Part shown: positions 19,692 through 29,493 of the stretch, in pieces | How positions within the stretch are numbered: position 1 is the first letter of the stretch | Layout: each line of letters starts with the position of its first letter | Assembly (NCBI GenBank): GCA_963575745.1 | Contig: CAUYUJ010002113.1 | Span: 852,001 to 916,000 of the forward strand | Source: Prorocentrum cordatum | Taxonomy: Eukaryota > Sar > Dinophyceae > Prorocentrales > Prorocentraceae | Reading direction: 5' to 3' | Length of the DNA: 64,000 bases | Notes under the pieces: generated by a model | Told to the model about the DNA's origin: nothing | Database searches by the model: none | What the model saw: only the letters and a program-made list of their open reading frames with translations | Made by a program: the position numbers and the translations under genes

Positions 19692-20080
19692 TCTGATGTG
19701 TGTTGAGTAAGTCTGAGTATGAGTAGGTCTGAGTATGAGTATGCCTGAGTATGAGTAAGTCTGTGTATGAGTAAGTCTGTGTATGAGTAAGTCTGGGTAT
19801 GAGTAGGTCTGTGTATGAGAAAGTCTGTGTATGTGTACGTCTGGGTATGAGTAAGTCTGAGTATGAGTAATACTGTGTATGAGTAAGTCTGGGTATGAGT
19901 AAGTCTGTGTATGAGTACGTCTGGGTATGAGTAAGTCTGTGCATGAGTAAGTCTGTGTATGAATATGTCTGAGTATGAGTAAGTCTGAGTATGAGTAGGT
20001 CTGAGTATGAGTAAATATGAGTATGAGTAAGTCTGTGTATGAGTAAGTCTGAGTGTGAGCAAGTGTGAGTATGAGTAAGT
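19692..20080. repeat. 16-bp minisatellite, about 24 copies
   Basis: The unit is GAGTAAGTCTGTGTAT with G/T and A/G variants. It starts inside the last degraded satellite unit with no spacer. Its 48-nt frame period explains the YSYTDLLI-type peptide repeats on the minus strand. Confidence 0.95.
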
Positions 20081-20182
20081 CCGACAGGAGGGGAGGAGAA
20101 AAGAGGAGGAGGGAGAAGAAGAAGGAGTAGGAGGCGTCCAAATAATAACAAGAACCCCATCTTAGGATATGGGGATTAAACA

Positions 20183-20303
20183 TATCCCCCATATGTTCCC
20201 CCATTTTTGGGGCTTCTGTCCTCCCCCCCACTTCCCGTATTTTCCCATCTTTCCTGGGGAACCGAGGATCAATTGTGCCTGTGTGTTTTTTTCCTCTCCT
20301 GCA
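20183..20303 (+). repeat. Dispersed repeat 'CATATGTTC..TTCCCATATTT', copy 2 (5'-truncated)
   Basis: 'ATCCCCCATATGTTCCCCCA', 'GGCTTCTGTCCTCC', 'CCACTTCCCGTATTTTCCCA', 'GGATCAATTGTGCCTGTGTG' aligns with 26250-26369. It ends TTTTTTTCCTCTCCTGCAGG, which would look like a 3' splice site, so a relation to intron ends cannot be excluded. Confidence 0.65.
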
Positions 20304-20532
20304 GGAGGCTGCCCGGAGACGCCCGCCAGGGCCCCCGCGGCCAGCGCCCCGCAGCTGCGGCGCAGGGGGGGCGGCGCGCGGCGCTCTGCACACGTGCGGA
20401 GGGGCGCCTGCAAGTTCAGGGAGCCCAGGATCTCGCCGCCGGGCCCGCAGATCTCCAGGTTCCCGTCGGCGGGGTCGCCCGGCGATCCTCTGCGCTCGGA
20501 CGGGGGATGGACAGAGAGGAGGGAGGGAGGGA

Positions 20533-20690
20533 GGGAGGGGGGGAGGGGAGGGGGAGGGGGAGGAGGAGGAGGAGGAGGAGGAGGAGGAGGAGGAGGAGGA
20601 GGAGGAGGAGGAGGAGGAGGAGGAGGAGGAGGAGGAGGAGGAGGAGGGAAGAGGAGGAGGAGGAGGAGGAGGAGGAGGAGGCGGAGCCGG
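20533..20690. repeat. (GGA)n array
   Basis: Near-pure GGA. A second GGA block lies at 20850-20930. Confidence 0.95.
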
Positions 20691-20930
20691 AGGACTCCAA
20701 AGCGTCTCTCTTCCTGTCGGGGGTGGTCGTCCCCAGTGGCTGGGCACTGCAAGGGCAGCCACATCAGCACCACTGCGGGGCTTGTTGGCCGGTGCCGAGC
20801 TGAAGGATAATAGACCTGGGGAACGGCCTGGGGCCTGGAGTTAGGATCGAGGAGGTGGAGGAGGCAGAGGGAGGAGGAGGAGGAGGAGGAGGAGGAGGAG
20901 GAGGAGGAGGTGGAGGAGGCGGAGGGAGGA

Positions 20931-21425
20931 GGCCTTCCCGCCCCATCGGCAGCGTGCGCGCGCTGAAAGTCCTCCCATCTGCGTCGGGCGCAGCTCTATG
21001 CTGGGCTCCTGCACGCTCTGGCTCTTGAAGACGCGGAGGCAACGCGTGTCGTTAGGGCCTCTGCAGACAGGGGGGGAGAATATACACATAGAGCATCGTG
21101 CCACACCGAGAATAATCATGCCCAGGAGACTAAGAAACGATGGGGCAGGCGAGAGCAGACACCTTTCGTGTTGGGCGCTCGCGTCGTTGACGCACCGACA
21201 GGCGCCTTGCGAATTGCAGAGAACTCCAGAAGGGAATACTGTCTGTTCCACGGCAGCGCAACCCGCGGAGGCAAGATTGGACACCCTCCACTGGCCCCTT
21301 GCAGCACGGGAGCTGTGAGAGCGTGGGCCCCGGAGCCTCGCGAGGGCCCTCCAGACCGACAAAGTGCGACAACTCCCCGCCTTCGTTTTGCTCAAGAGGT
21401 GTGGTGCGTATTGGGCCAGGGACAT
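20931..21425. other. Mixed-composition stretch, no assigned gene
   Basis: Several overlapping frames are open on both strands with more balanced composition than most of the window (e.g. plus-strand LRIAENSRREYCLFHGSATR at about 21208-21267), but no motif or family was recognised. It could hold a degraded exon. Confidence 0.3.
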
Positions 21426-21505
21426 GTTTGTCTGTCTGTAGCCTTGCATGCTTGCCTGTCTGCCTGTCTATCTGCCATGGCATGTTTGCCTGTCTGTCTA
21501 TAGCC
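21426..21505. repeat. (CTGT/TGCC)n microsatellite
   Basis: Repeated TTGCCTGTCTG and CTGTCTATCTGCC. Confidence 0.75.
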
Positions 21506-21599
21506 TTGCACCCCAGACGGACGCGTGGACAAAACAACATCAATCATTTGGTTTCGAGCGATCCCCACCGAAACCTTCCCCAACGGTGCGCGCGCCTAC

Positions 21600-23354
21600 T
21601 GGAAGGATGTAAGCAGTGCCCGGCGTTGCTGTATTCAAAAGAGTTGGACAGCACTCCATGGAGTAACTCTCCAACAGGTTATGCTCTATTATGTCTATGT
21701 ATGTTCTCGACGGGCCGGCGTGACGTCGTGACGCCTGTGCGACACCATCGAATTGTGGCTACTGTATACGTGATGTTGGGCTATAGTGTGTGTGTGTGGT
21801 AGGATCCTGCCCAGACATAGAATGTGACGCTGGTTCTCTGATGTTCTGATATCGACGGGCCGGCGTGACGTCGTGACGCCTGTCACGCCAGAGACATCGT
21901 CGCATCGCTCGTTAATGTGACTCTTGATCCCTCTGGCGACGCTGACCAAAATGCACGTATGGTGTATCATGTTACGATATCCCTCTGCCCTTCCGTTACC
22001 TCATTCGAAGAATTTTCTCTGTCATGCACGCTTCTGCCTCAATTTGATGTGGTACGTTATGTTATACTATGCCCTCTGGCACCATGTAGGAACATGACAT
22101 GGTATCCCAACTTCTGCTGTAATATGATATGCTCCGTTATGGTGTTGCCGGCTCGGCTCACTATAGTAAAGTATGATATGGTATGGTAGCATGGTTTGCA
22201 ATGTCCTGCTCTGCCGTGGTACTCCTCTCCTCCACTGCACTACTGCCGTGTCTGTATTCGAAAGCGGTTCAATCGTGTTCCATGTAGTAACGATATTTCA
22301 TGTTCTGCTCTATTATATCCTCTTCTGTTGTCAACGGGCTAGCGTGACGTCGTGACGCCTGTGACGTTAGATGCGTCGTCTGTTGTGATGCCCCTCTTCA
22401 CCTATATGTTTCTCTTCTGGTAAATACGCTGTGCTATGCTCATATATGTCACCATATTGTTGGAGATACTATGGTATGATCTGCGTTGCGGCACTATGGT
22501 ATTGCATGGTATGCTGACGTATCATTTTATAGTATGATCTGTTCCGTGATGCTGTTGACGGCTCGGCTCAAAACATTATCTGATGGTCTGCTCTGCTAAT
22601 GTGTTTCGCAATACCCTGGTGCCGTGTTATGGTATTTCATGTGATGCTGTGACATAATATGATGTGTCATGCCATGATGTATTGTGTTATGATTCGTTAT
22701 AGTATGTTGTGTTGTGTTGTGTCGTCTTCTGTTATGTCATGCTATGCTCTGGTGTGTTATGTGATGCTGTGTTTGTGGACGGCTCGGCACAGTACAATAT
22801 AGTATGATATGCTATGCTAGTGTGTGCCGATATGCTATAATGTCGTGTTATGATCTGATCTGCGATGACGTGCAATGATTTGGGATGTCCTGCCAAGGTG
22901 TCTCATGTATTCCTCGATTATGCTGTTATGTTGTGATATGTCTCATGCGTTCTAGCATGCTCTGATATGTTGTGTTTTGTGAGGTTATAGCATACTCTTG
23001 TTTGTCATGATATTGCTATGTTCTGTGATGTTATGGCAACCTCGCGTCATGATATGTTATATTATGGTGTGGCATGTAGTATTCTGGCAAGTTCGCCGCT
23101 ATGCTGCGGTGTCGTCTTATGATATGTTCGGTGACTCTGTGTCATGACATGATATGTTATGTCAATGCGTCCGTCTTATGTTATGCTCGGTCGTGTTGTA
23201 GTGTGTTGTGTTCTGTCGCTTTCTGTTATGTCATGCTCTGCTCTGGTATGTTCTGTGATATGCTGGTGTCCTCTGTTTTGTCATGCTATCGATATGTTAT
23301 GATCTGCCATGCTCTGTCATGCTCTTGCTCTGTTCTGTCATGTTCTGTTGTGCC
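21600..23354. other. AT-richer TATG/TGTTATG quasi-repetitive tract
   Basis: About 1.7 kb dominated by degenerate TATGTTATGATATG-like words with no long ORF. Two short motifs recur inside: GCGTGACGTCGTGACGCCTG at about 21717, 21861 and 22341, and CGGCTCGGCTCA or CGGCTCGGCACA at about 22151, 22559 and 22781. Composition is unlike the GC-rich flanks. Confidence 0.6.
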
Positions 23355-23760
23355 ATATTGCGTTCTGTCGTGTTTGTCGAGGGCGCGAGGAAGGATAACC
23401 GAGACTCTCGGGACAACTTGGGGTCTGGCGGCCGTGGTATGCAGGGTGTGTTCTGTCGTGATAGTCGAGGGCGCGAGGCGGGATAACGGGAACTCTCGGG
23501 ACAACTTGGGGTCTGGCGGCCTCGGTATGCAGGGTGCGTTCTGCCGTGTTAGTCGAGGGCGCGAGGCGGGATAACCGGAACTCTCGGGACAACTTGGGGT
23601 CTGGCGGCCGCGGTATGCAAGGTGCGTTCTGTCGTGTTTGTCGAGGGCGCGAGGCGGGATAACGGGGACACTCGGGACAACTTGGGGTCGAGGGCGCGAG
23701 GCGGGATAACCGGGACACTCGGGACAACTTGGGGTCTGGCGGCCGCGGTATGCAGGATGG
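23355..23760. repeat. 88-bp satellite, 4.5 copies
   Basis: GTCGAGGGCGCGAGGCGGGA starts at 23376, 23464, 23552 and 23640 (exact 88-bp steps), plus a short unit at 23687. Each holds 'CGGGACAACTTGGGGTCTGG' and 'CGGCCGCGGTATGCAGGGTG'. Confidence 0.93.
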
Positions 23761-23772
23761 GAATGGCTGGGA

Positions 23773-23972
23773 GGTCTGTTCTCAACATCTAACGACCCCA
23801 CCCTGTCCGGTGGGGAACAAGTCCGGCTTGGATGTGCATTCGTACCCATGAAAAGGGTGATGCAGAACATGCCCTGGTTCGTATCGTCTGTGGGGCTCAC
23901 GTCCAAGATCTGGAAGCCCTGGGTGTGCAACAGTTCACGTGCCATGAACACCTCTGGCATGAGGGGGCACGA
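23773..23972 (-). CDS. Exon-like block, hypothetical
   Basis: The minus-strand frame reads PLMPEVFMARELLHTQGFQI then LDVSPTDDTNQGMFCITLFM and GTNAHPSRTCSPPDRVGSLD. This has normal globular composition in a window where nearly all frames are low-complexity. It passes without a stop into the 88-bp satellite, whose translation (CPECPGYP-type) is clearly not protein. No family was recognised and no obvious splice sites were seen, so it may be a remnant exon or chance. Confidence 0.35.
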
Positions 23973-24001
23973 TAGGGATGGTGACTTGCACAAGGGGAGA
24001 A

Positions 24002-24278
24002 ACATCGACTTGGAATCGGCGATACATCGCCGATTGATCGGCGATGGGCCCCCGATAGCGAAAACATCCGCTCCTGGAAGCTCCAATCGGGGATGAATGG
24101 CAGACTCGGAGTACATGCCACCGCCCCCGTGAGCGTATCCCCCTCCTACGGTCGGGAACTTTTGATTGGGGGTCGATGCCCGACCCCTTGTGGGGTTATC
24201 AGACACCTGTCGGCGCTCAATGGGCGAATGGGGGTCGATGCATCCCCCGGCCATGCCTATCCCCCCACCCCACCCGTC
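24002..24278 (+). repeat. Dispersed repeat 'GGAATCGGCGAT', copy 2
   Basis: Begins ACATCGACTTGGAATCGGCG. A perfect palindrome AATCGGCGAT-AC-ATCGCCGATT, with 10-bp arms, lies at 24014-24035. Ends 'GGGCGAATGGGGGTCGATGC' then ATCCCCC. A TCGGGAACTTTTG block (24152) resembles the AGCGTGTCGC MITE end. Confidence 0.65.
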
Positions 24279-24428
24279 GGTCGGAAGTAGATAGAAACAC
24301 GAAATAGGAAGGCGCTGGAAGTAGATTGGGCTTCCGCCCGCGGATGGTTGGGCGGGCGGACCTCAACGGGCAGGTCGGGCGGGCGGGCCCAGACGGCTGG
24401 GTCGAGCGAGCGGGTCGCTGAAGCGACA

Positions 24429-24790
24429 GTCCTGAATGAATCGTGAAGAAGTCTCTCGCAACAGTGCGATTCCCAAGTAGATCGTCGTGAGGAAGTCCAG
24501 AGCGAGACCATGACTCCTGAGCGTTGAGGGAGCGGCGTTTCAATGTAAATTGGGAGGAAGTCCCACGCGAGAGGGCGTTTCCTGCATAAATTGTGAAGAC
24601 GTCCCGGACGAGAGCGCGATTCAAATAAATTGAGGGAAGATCAGAAGGGAGCCGTTGTTGGTGTGTAGTTCCAGGGCCAACATCGCGGTCTGAGCTCAAG
24701 ATTTTCCATGATAAAGCATAGGGTGCGAGCCCTGGGAGGAGCACTTCAACTGAAAAACAATGGGCACCAAAGGGAGGTGATCAACAACAA
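24429..24790 (+). repeat. Dispersed repeat 'GAGAGCGCGATTC', copy 1
   Basis: Internal ~50-60-bp units (GAAGTC(C/T)..., GCGAGAG(G/C)GCG, ATTC..., AAATTG) are followed by a unique tail 'GGAGCCGTTGTTGGTGTGTA', 'GCATAGGGTGCGAGCCCTGG' and 'AGGTGATCAACAAC'. The same order occurs at 62955-63268. Confidence 0.7.
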
Positions 24791-25554
24791 CCATTCTTTG
24801 AAAATGAGAATTCACTACAATCCGCATCGCGGAACCCCACCACAGACACGCACCCTGGGACTGTGTCAAGCTGGTCGGCCCCACTACTCTGGCTTCTGCC
24901 ACATGTTTCCAAATCGCGGATCAGGGCAGACGGAGAAGTGAACCAAAGATACTAAAGAACGGTCGCGAAGCGGGCGCGAGAACGGAGCCTTTCACCATCG
25001 ACACGCGCATCTGCTGGTCCGAGGTCGGGTCGACAAGATTGAAGCTGCCCCACTGGCGGGCCGCTCTTTGTCCGCACGGCGTGAGGCTAGGACCTGGTCA
25101 TCCTTGGGAGGATGAGTAGGAGGAGGAGAGAGAAGAATGAGGCAGGAGGAGGGAGGATGGCAAGGCGCAAGGTGTGTTGACATGCGTTGACGTAGGGTGC
25201 AGGTTGCGAAAAATAACACGGGAGATCGATTAAACACGTAGCTCATAGAGATGAGCCCGATTTGGCAGGGCATGTTCAGTGAATCTCAATGACGACGACG
25301 CTCCCGAGCAGGCCCGAAACACAATTAGTTCATCATCGCCCAGGGCGCTGCTGCATGAGGGGCCACCCTGGACAGTTCAACACCATCCTACATGCCCAGT
25401 CCCTTCGCGACATGAAACGTTCTGGCTCCCCCTGTGGTCGCGCTACTCGGCATGCTACTGTGCGTTGGAGCCCGAAGCGGGAATGCGGGGCAACTCGTTC
25501 TGATCGATCGGCTCGGAGAGGATGACGCCGAGGACCTGCTCCATATCTCGGGTC

Positions 25555-25735
25555 GGGCGAAAGGGGGGGATAGCAAAGGGGGGGTTTGAGAATCAGCTCG
25601 CGTAGCTGATTTTCCCGGCGCCTCCCGGCGCCGGAGGCGGCCATGTATCGAGGAATGGGCCCCTCGGTGAGGCCGACACCAGCTGCATGCAGCAGAGTTC
25701 GTAACCCCCCCTTTCCCAATCCCCCCCTTTCGCCC
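25555..25735. mobile_element. TIR element 'CTGCATGCAGC' family, copy 1
   Basis: The left end is GGGCGAAAGGGGGGGATAGC; the reverse complement of the right end is GGGCGAAAGGGGGGGATTGG. Both continue with AAAGGGGGGG. The internal 'CCAGCTGCATGCAGCAGAGT' recurs at 27760 and, as CAGCTGCATTCAGCAAG, at 28519. It is immediately followed by the next element at 25737. Confidence 0.65.
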
Positions 25736-25736
25736 A

Positions 25737-25984
25737 CCCTGACTCCGGATCCGCCCTACTTTGGGGAAATTCGTAAGTGGGGCTTGGAATTTCCGCCTTA
25801 CTTTTCAAGCCCCGCTGATGCCAATTTCCGCCCTACTTTTCTGTTGCTGTTTCTGTGGATTTCCGCCCTATTCTATGTTGGGTGCAGCAATTTCCGCCCT
25901 ACTTTTTCGGCCTCCTATAGGTGGATGTCCGACGCAAGTTTAAGTTGGGAGAAAACACAAAGTAGGACGGATCCGGAGTCAGGG
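25737..25984 (+). mobile_element. MITE, 'CCCTGACTCCGGATCCGCC' family, copy 1
   Basis: The 26-bp TIRs differ at one position (CCCTGACTCCGGATCCGCCC-TACTTT against the reverse complement of the right end, CCCTGACTCCGGATCCGTCC-TACTTT). The inner part repeats the TIR core as ATTTCCGCC(C/T)TA(C/T)T four times. The copy at 60294-60543 is highly similar. Non-coding. Confidence 0.88.
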
Positions 25985-26208
25985 CAGCCCGAATATCACA
26001 TGCGTTGGCGGCGTTCGGGGGGGCGGAAGCCGGGAACGCGTCTGCGCTCCCTGGCACCGCTGGAGGCCTGGACCGGGCCGAGAGCGACGCCCTCTGCCCC
26101 CAGACTGCCGACCGCAGCATCCCGAAGACAGCGGGGCTGGGCTGCCATCTCGACCTGCGCCCCCACGCAGGAGTCGGCCCTGGCCCCCGCCGCTGCCACA
26201 TAACCAAA

Positions 26209-26369
26209 GGGGCCCCAGGACACACAAATCAATACACACAAATAAAAATATGCCCCATATGTTCTCATGTTTTCTGGTTTTTTGTCTTCTCCCCCACTTC
26301 CCATATTTCCGCATATTTTCTAGGGGATCGACGATTAATTGTGTTTGTGTGTTTCTTTCCCTCCTGAAT
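26209..26369 (+). repeat. Dispersed repeat 'GGGGCCCCAGGACACACAAA', copy 3
   Basis: About 160 bp: GGGGCCCCAGGACACACAAA, 'ATATGTTCTCATGTTTTCTG', 'CCCCCACTTCCCATATTTCC', 'ATTAATTGTGTTTGTGTGTT'. The subterminal ACACACAAAT... and the reverse complement of the 3' part (AAACACACAAACACAAT) are similar, hinting at weak TIRs. Confidence 0.75.
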
Positions 26370-26639
26370 AACATACTTACGGTGAAAACAACAGCGGTGG
26401 GACACGGGCCAGGCCGTAGCGGGCCGTGGCCTGCCCGAGCCGTGCCACCCGCTGCTTTGAAAGGAACGACAAGGGTCGGGACAAAGTCAGATCCGGATAA
26501 AACGGGGATCTCTGAGATCTGGCGGCTTTCTCAGAGCGCTGCGGAATCTGGAAGCGTTCCGGAATGCTCTGAAGCGACAGATCCTGTTTTCATCACTGCC
26601 TGCTGCCAGCCAGTGACCTCGCCTTGCATCAACGAGACA

Positions 26640-27390
26640 AGATGAGGCCTCTCCAATCTCCCACCCTACTCCTTATGCTCCTCCTCCTCATCCTTCCCGT
26701 CTTCCCCACCAATCCTCCTCCACAGCATCGTCCTCATCCGCCTCCTTCTGGCCTCTATGGTCAGGAAGATCATAAAGAAAAAGAAGGAGGGGCCGGGGGC
26801 AACGAAGGATGATGAAAATGACGACGATGACGACGGCAACTTCTCTATGTCTGCCCTCCTACCCATACTCTTCCCTGCCTCCTTCTTCCTCGCTACTCCA
26901 GCGCCTCCTCCTGACCTTAATCCTCTTTCCCATCCTCCTCCTCCTGCTGTCATCCCTCTCCCGATGCCCCTCCCTCTCACCATTCATACTTCCCCCTCCT
27001 CCGCGAAGAGGAGAAGGGTATCGCGCCGACGGCCCCCCCAAGAGCGAGAGAGAGAGAGAGGGGGCGAGAACAGAACAACATGCGCGCGCTTCGGGTCGCG
27101 CCGCCTCGGCTGCGCGCTGCGGCAAATTGCAGGGCTGACTACACATCGGTATACGACTTAGAACTTGTGCTCGCTCGCCAGGGAAGACTGGAACACGGAA
27201 GCTTGACATGGAAGGGATTGGGCTCCCGAAAAAAGAATTTGGCCCGACACCCCGCGCCGGAGTCGTTACCAAGGCTCCAGCCTCAGATGGCCTCCGCGGC
27301 CCTGGTGAGAGGCCCAGGTGGGCCGGTTTCCAAAATATGGAAGACCCCGGGATCCCGTTCTCCCACAACTCCTCGGTCGCAGGGCTGCAG
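26640..27390. other. Unassigned stretch with CTC/GAT tracts
   Basis: CTC-rich 26663-26760 and 26880-26995, (GA)n at 27043-27062. No gene was recognised. Confidence 0.4.
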
Positions 27391-27588
27391 ATGCCGTGAC
27401 ACTGGACACTCTAACCGTTCTATCGCTGAATAAAAAATGTCTGTCGGATGCCTTCTACATGTTTGTAAGACATGTTCGAAAGATGTTCAAACCATGTTCC
27501 CACACTTTAGAGACATGTTTGAAGCATGTGTCAGGGATCTGGAATGTATCAGGCAACACGCCTCCTCTCCATTGACCGCCTTCCACAA
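27391..27588 (+). repeat. Dispersed repeat 'ACATGTTT', copy 1
   Basis: ATGCCGTGACACTGGACACT then CTAACCGTTCTATC at the left, iterated ACATGTTTGTAAGACATGTT in the middle and 'CCTCCTCTCCATTGACCGCC' at the right. Copies lie at 41129-41313 and 60850-60977, all in the same orientation. Confidence 0.75.
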
Positions 27589-27599
27589 CCCGAGGGTCA

Positions 27600-27800
27600 G
27601 AGTCGGGGCGGACGGACAGGGGGGACAGCAGAGTGGGTGCCAGCGAACCAGCTGCATGCAGCTGGCTCTTTCTCGGCGACCCGCAGCGCCAAGGGGCGAC
27701 TATGCATCGAGGAGAGCGCACGGCGGGGGGGCCGACGACAGCTGCATGCAGCAAGTGTTTCATTCCCGCGTGCCACCCACCCATCCCCTCTGGCCCGACC
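27600..27800 (+). repeat. 'CTGCATGCAGC' family, copy 2, with perfect 18-bp palindrome
   Basis: CCAGCTGCATGCAGCTGG (27648-27665) is its own reverse complement. 'ACTATGCATCGAGGAGAGCG' and 'ACAGCTGCATGCAGCAAGTG' follow, matching 25640-25700 in order. Confidence 0.6.
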
Positions 27801-28230
27801 CGAGAGAGCAAAATAACCCCGAATCGAACCAAGACACCAACTCGGATCGGAATGTGCACCGAATCGGGCCGCCTCGACACGGAGTCGGAATCGATTCTCA
27901 TCGGCCGCGCCAAAGTGGACACCAACACCGCATCGGAGCCTATCGGAACAGCGGCGCCGGATCGGATCGGGCCGACATCTTCGGCCGGTCCATCTCCAAT
28001 GAGGCAGGAGTCGAGCATTTACACAGGTCCACCTCCTTCAGTCTCTCTCCACCCTCATCCTCCGATTGTTGTTCTCCTTTCTGAGGGTAGGCAGGGGGCT
28101 GGAACGCGGTGCGTCTGATAGCCGTCCTCATCCGAGGAGGTGAACCCCGATCTTGGCGGTGGCGCTGGCATGAGGGAAGAGGATCATGGCGGAAATGTGT
28201 TCTGGACTCTGGGGCTTTCCCTAGGATCAG

Positions 28231-28300
28231 TTTCTCATCCCGAGCCGTCTTCTGACCGTCCTGGGGCCAAAGGATGCGAACCCTGCAGCCGACGAAGACG
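28231..28300. repeat. Possible diverged member of the 'TTTGACGGTCCCGAGGCCC' repeat
   Basis: 'CCGAGCCGTCTTCTGACCGT' and CCTGGGGCC resemble 40489-40545 and 46308-46365. The minus-strand frame across it (KWCKHVSLKLEGKGPWSVFV, then GCRVRILWPQDGQKTARDEK) looks protein-like, so it could instead be a coding remnant. Confidence 0.35.
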
Positions 28301-28419
28301 CTCCAGGGCCCCTTCCCCTCCAATTTAAGGGACACATGCTTGCACCACTTGGGCGCCAAGACATCTTACGATGTGTCCACCTCTGCCACGACATCGACGT
28401 TTGGAGGGAACGAACGCGT

Positions 28420-28580
28420 AGGACAGCAAAGGTTCACGCAGCTGGCCTTCCTGGCGCCTCCTGACGCTGGGAAGAGCACATGCATCGAGTAATGGGGCCC
28501 GGCGGCGGGGCCGAAACCAGCTGCATTCAGCAAGTTTCGTAACGCCCCTATCTCCCCCTCTCGTCTTGCCCGAGACGTTG
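28420..28580 (+). repeat. 'CTGCATGCAGC' family, copy 3
   Basis: 'CTGGCGCCTCCTGACGCTGG', 'GCATCGAGTAATGGGGCCCG', 'ACCAGCTGCATTCAGCAAGT', 'TTCGTAACGCCCC' aligns with 25620-25715. Confidence 0.6.
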
Positions 28581-28830
28581 GCATCAAATACGCACACTGA
28601 ACTCATCCATGTTATCTTTGCAGACCGCTCCCAGACGGCATGACAGCTTCCAACAGGTCGGCGGCATTAGGCAGCAGCAGCACCAGGTTTAAATCTGCAG
28701 CCCGGACAGGGTGATCCCAACCACTTTCCCAACAGCCAGCACCCCTTCTCTCCAAACGTCAAGCAAATTTTAGTTTTGATCCGCCCTCCCCTTGTCACTC
28801 GGCGGTGGTGAATAGGACTGGTTTTGAAAC

Positions 28831-29031
28831 CTCTTCCTCCTCCTCCTCCCCCCTTCTCCCCCTCCTCCTCCTCCTCCCCCTCCTCCTCCTCCTCCCCTCC
28901 TACTCCTCCTCCTCCTCCTCCTCCTCCTCCTCCTCCTAAACACTCCTCCTAAACACTCCTCCTAAACACTCGTCCTAAACACTCCTCCTCCTCCTCCTCC
29001 TCCTCCTCCTCCTCCTCCTCCTCCTCCTCCT
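28831..29031. repeat. (CTC)n array with 'CCTAAACACT' insert
   Basis: A CTC array interrupted at 28934-28986 by four tandem 14-bp units CTAAACACTC(C/G)TCC. Confidence 0.92.
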
Positions 29032-29330
29032 TGTTGCGCGGCGGTCGCCGCGGAAACAAATAATTAGTTACTCCCTTTTCGGTGGGACCCCAGTCCTTCA
29101 AGAAGGCCGCCGAACAAATCCCCTACCGGGAGAGGGTTCTTAGTTCTAAAGACTTCTCGCGGTCACGTGCCGATGGTGTGCCAGGCCCCCCTCGAGGAAG
29201 CGCAGACACGGATCCAGGGCGCGCGGATCCGCGCAGGGCCCCGTGCCCATGCGACAAGGCGGCGCGCTCCGTCGCCACAGGCGGCGCCACCGGCTTCGTG
29301 CCTCGGGGGGCCATCTCCCCCGATACTGAA

Positions 29331-29493
29331 GGGGCCCTGGGACACACAAATAAATACACACAAATAACTGGATTCCCCTATCTTTTCCTGTATCTTCTGG
29401 GTTTCTGTCTTCCCCCCCACTTCCCATATTTTTCCATATTTTCCTGGGAGTCGACGATGAATTGTGTCTGTGTGTTTTTATACCCCTCCTGAA
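29331..29493 (+). repeat. Dispersed repeat 'GGGGCCCTGGGACACACAAA', copy 4
   Basis: Same block order as 26209-26369: 'ACACACAAATAAATACACAC', 'TTCTGTCTTCCC', 'CCACTTCCCATATTTTTCCA', 'GACGATGAATTGTGTCTGTG'. Confidence 0.75.

Noticed and set aside
28934-28986. Telomere repeat (CCTAAACA)
   Set aside because: Only four 14-bp units inside a CTC array; not the short telomeric unit and not terminal.
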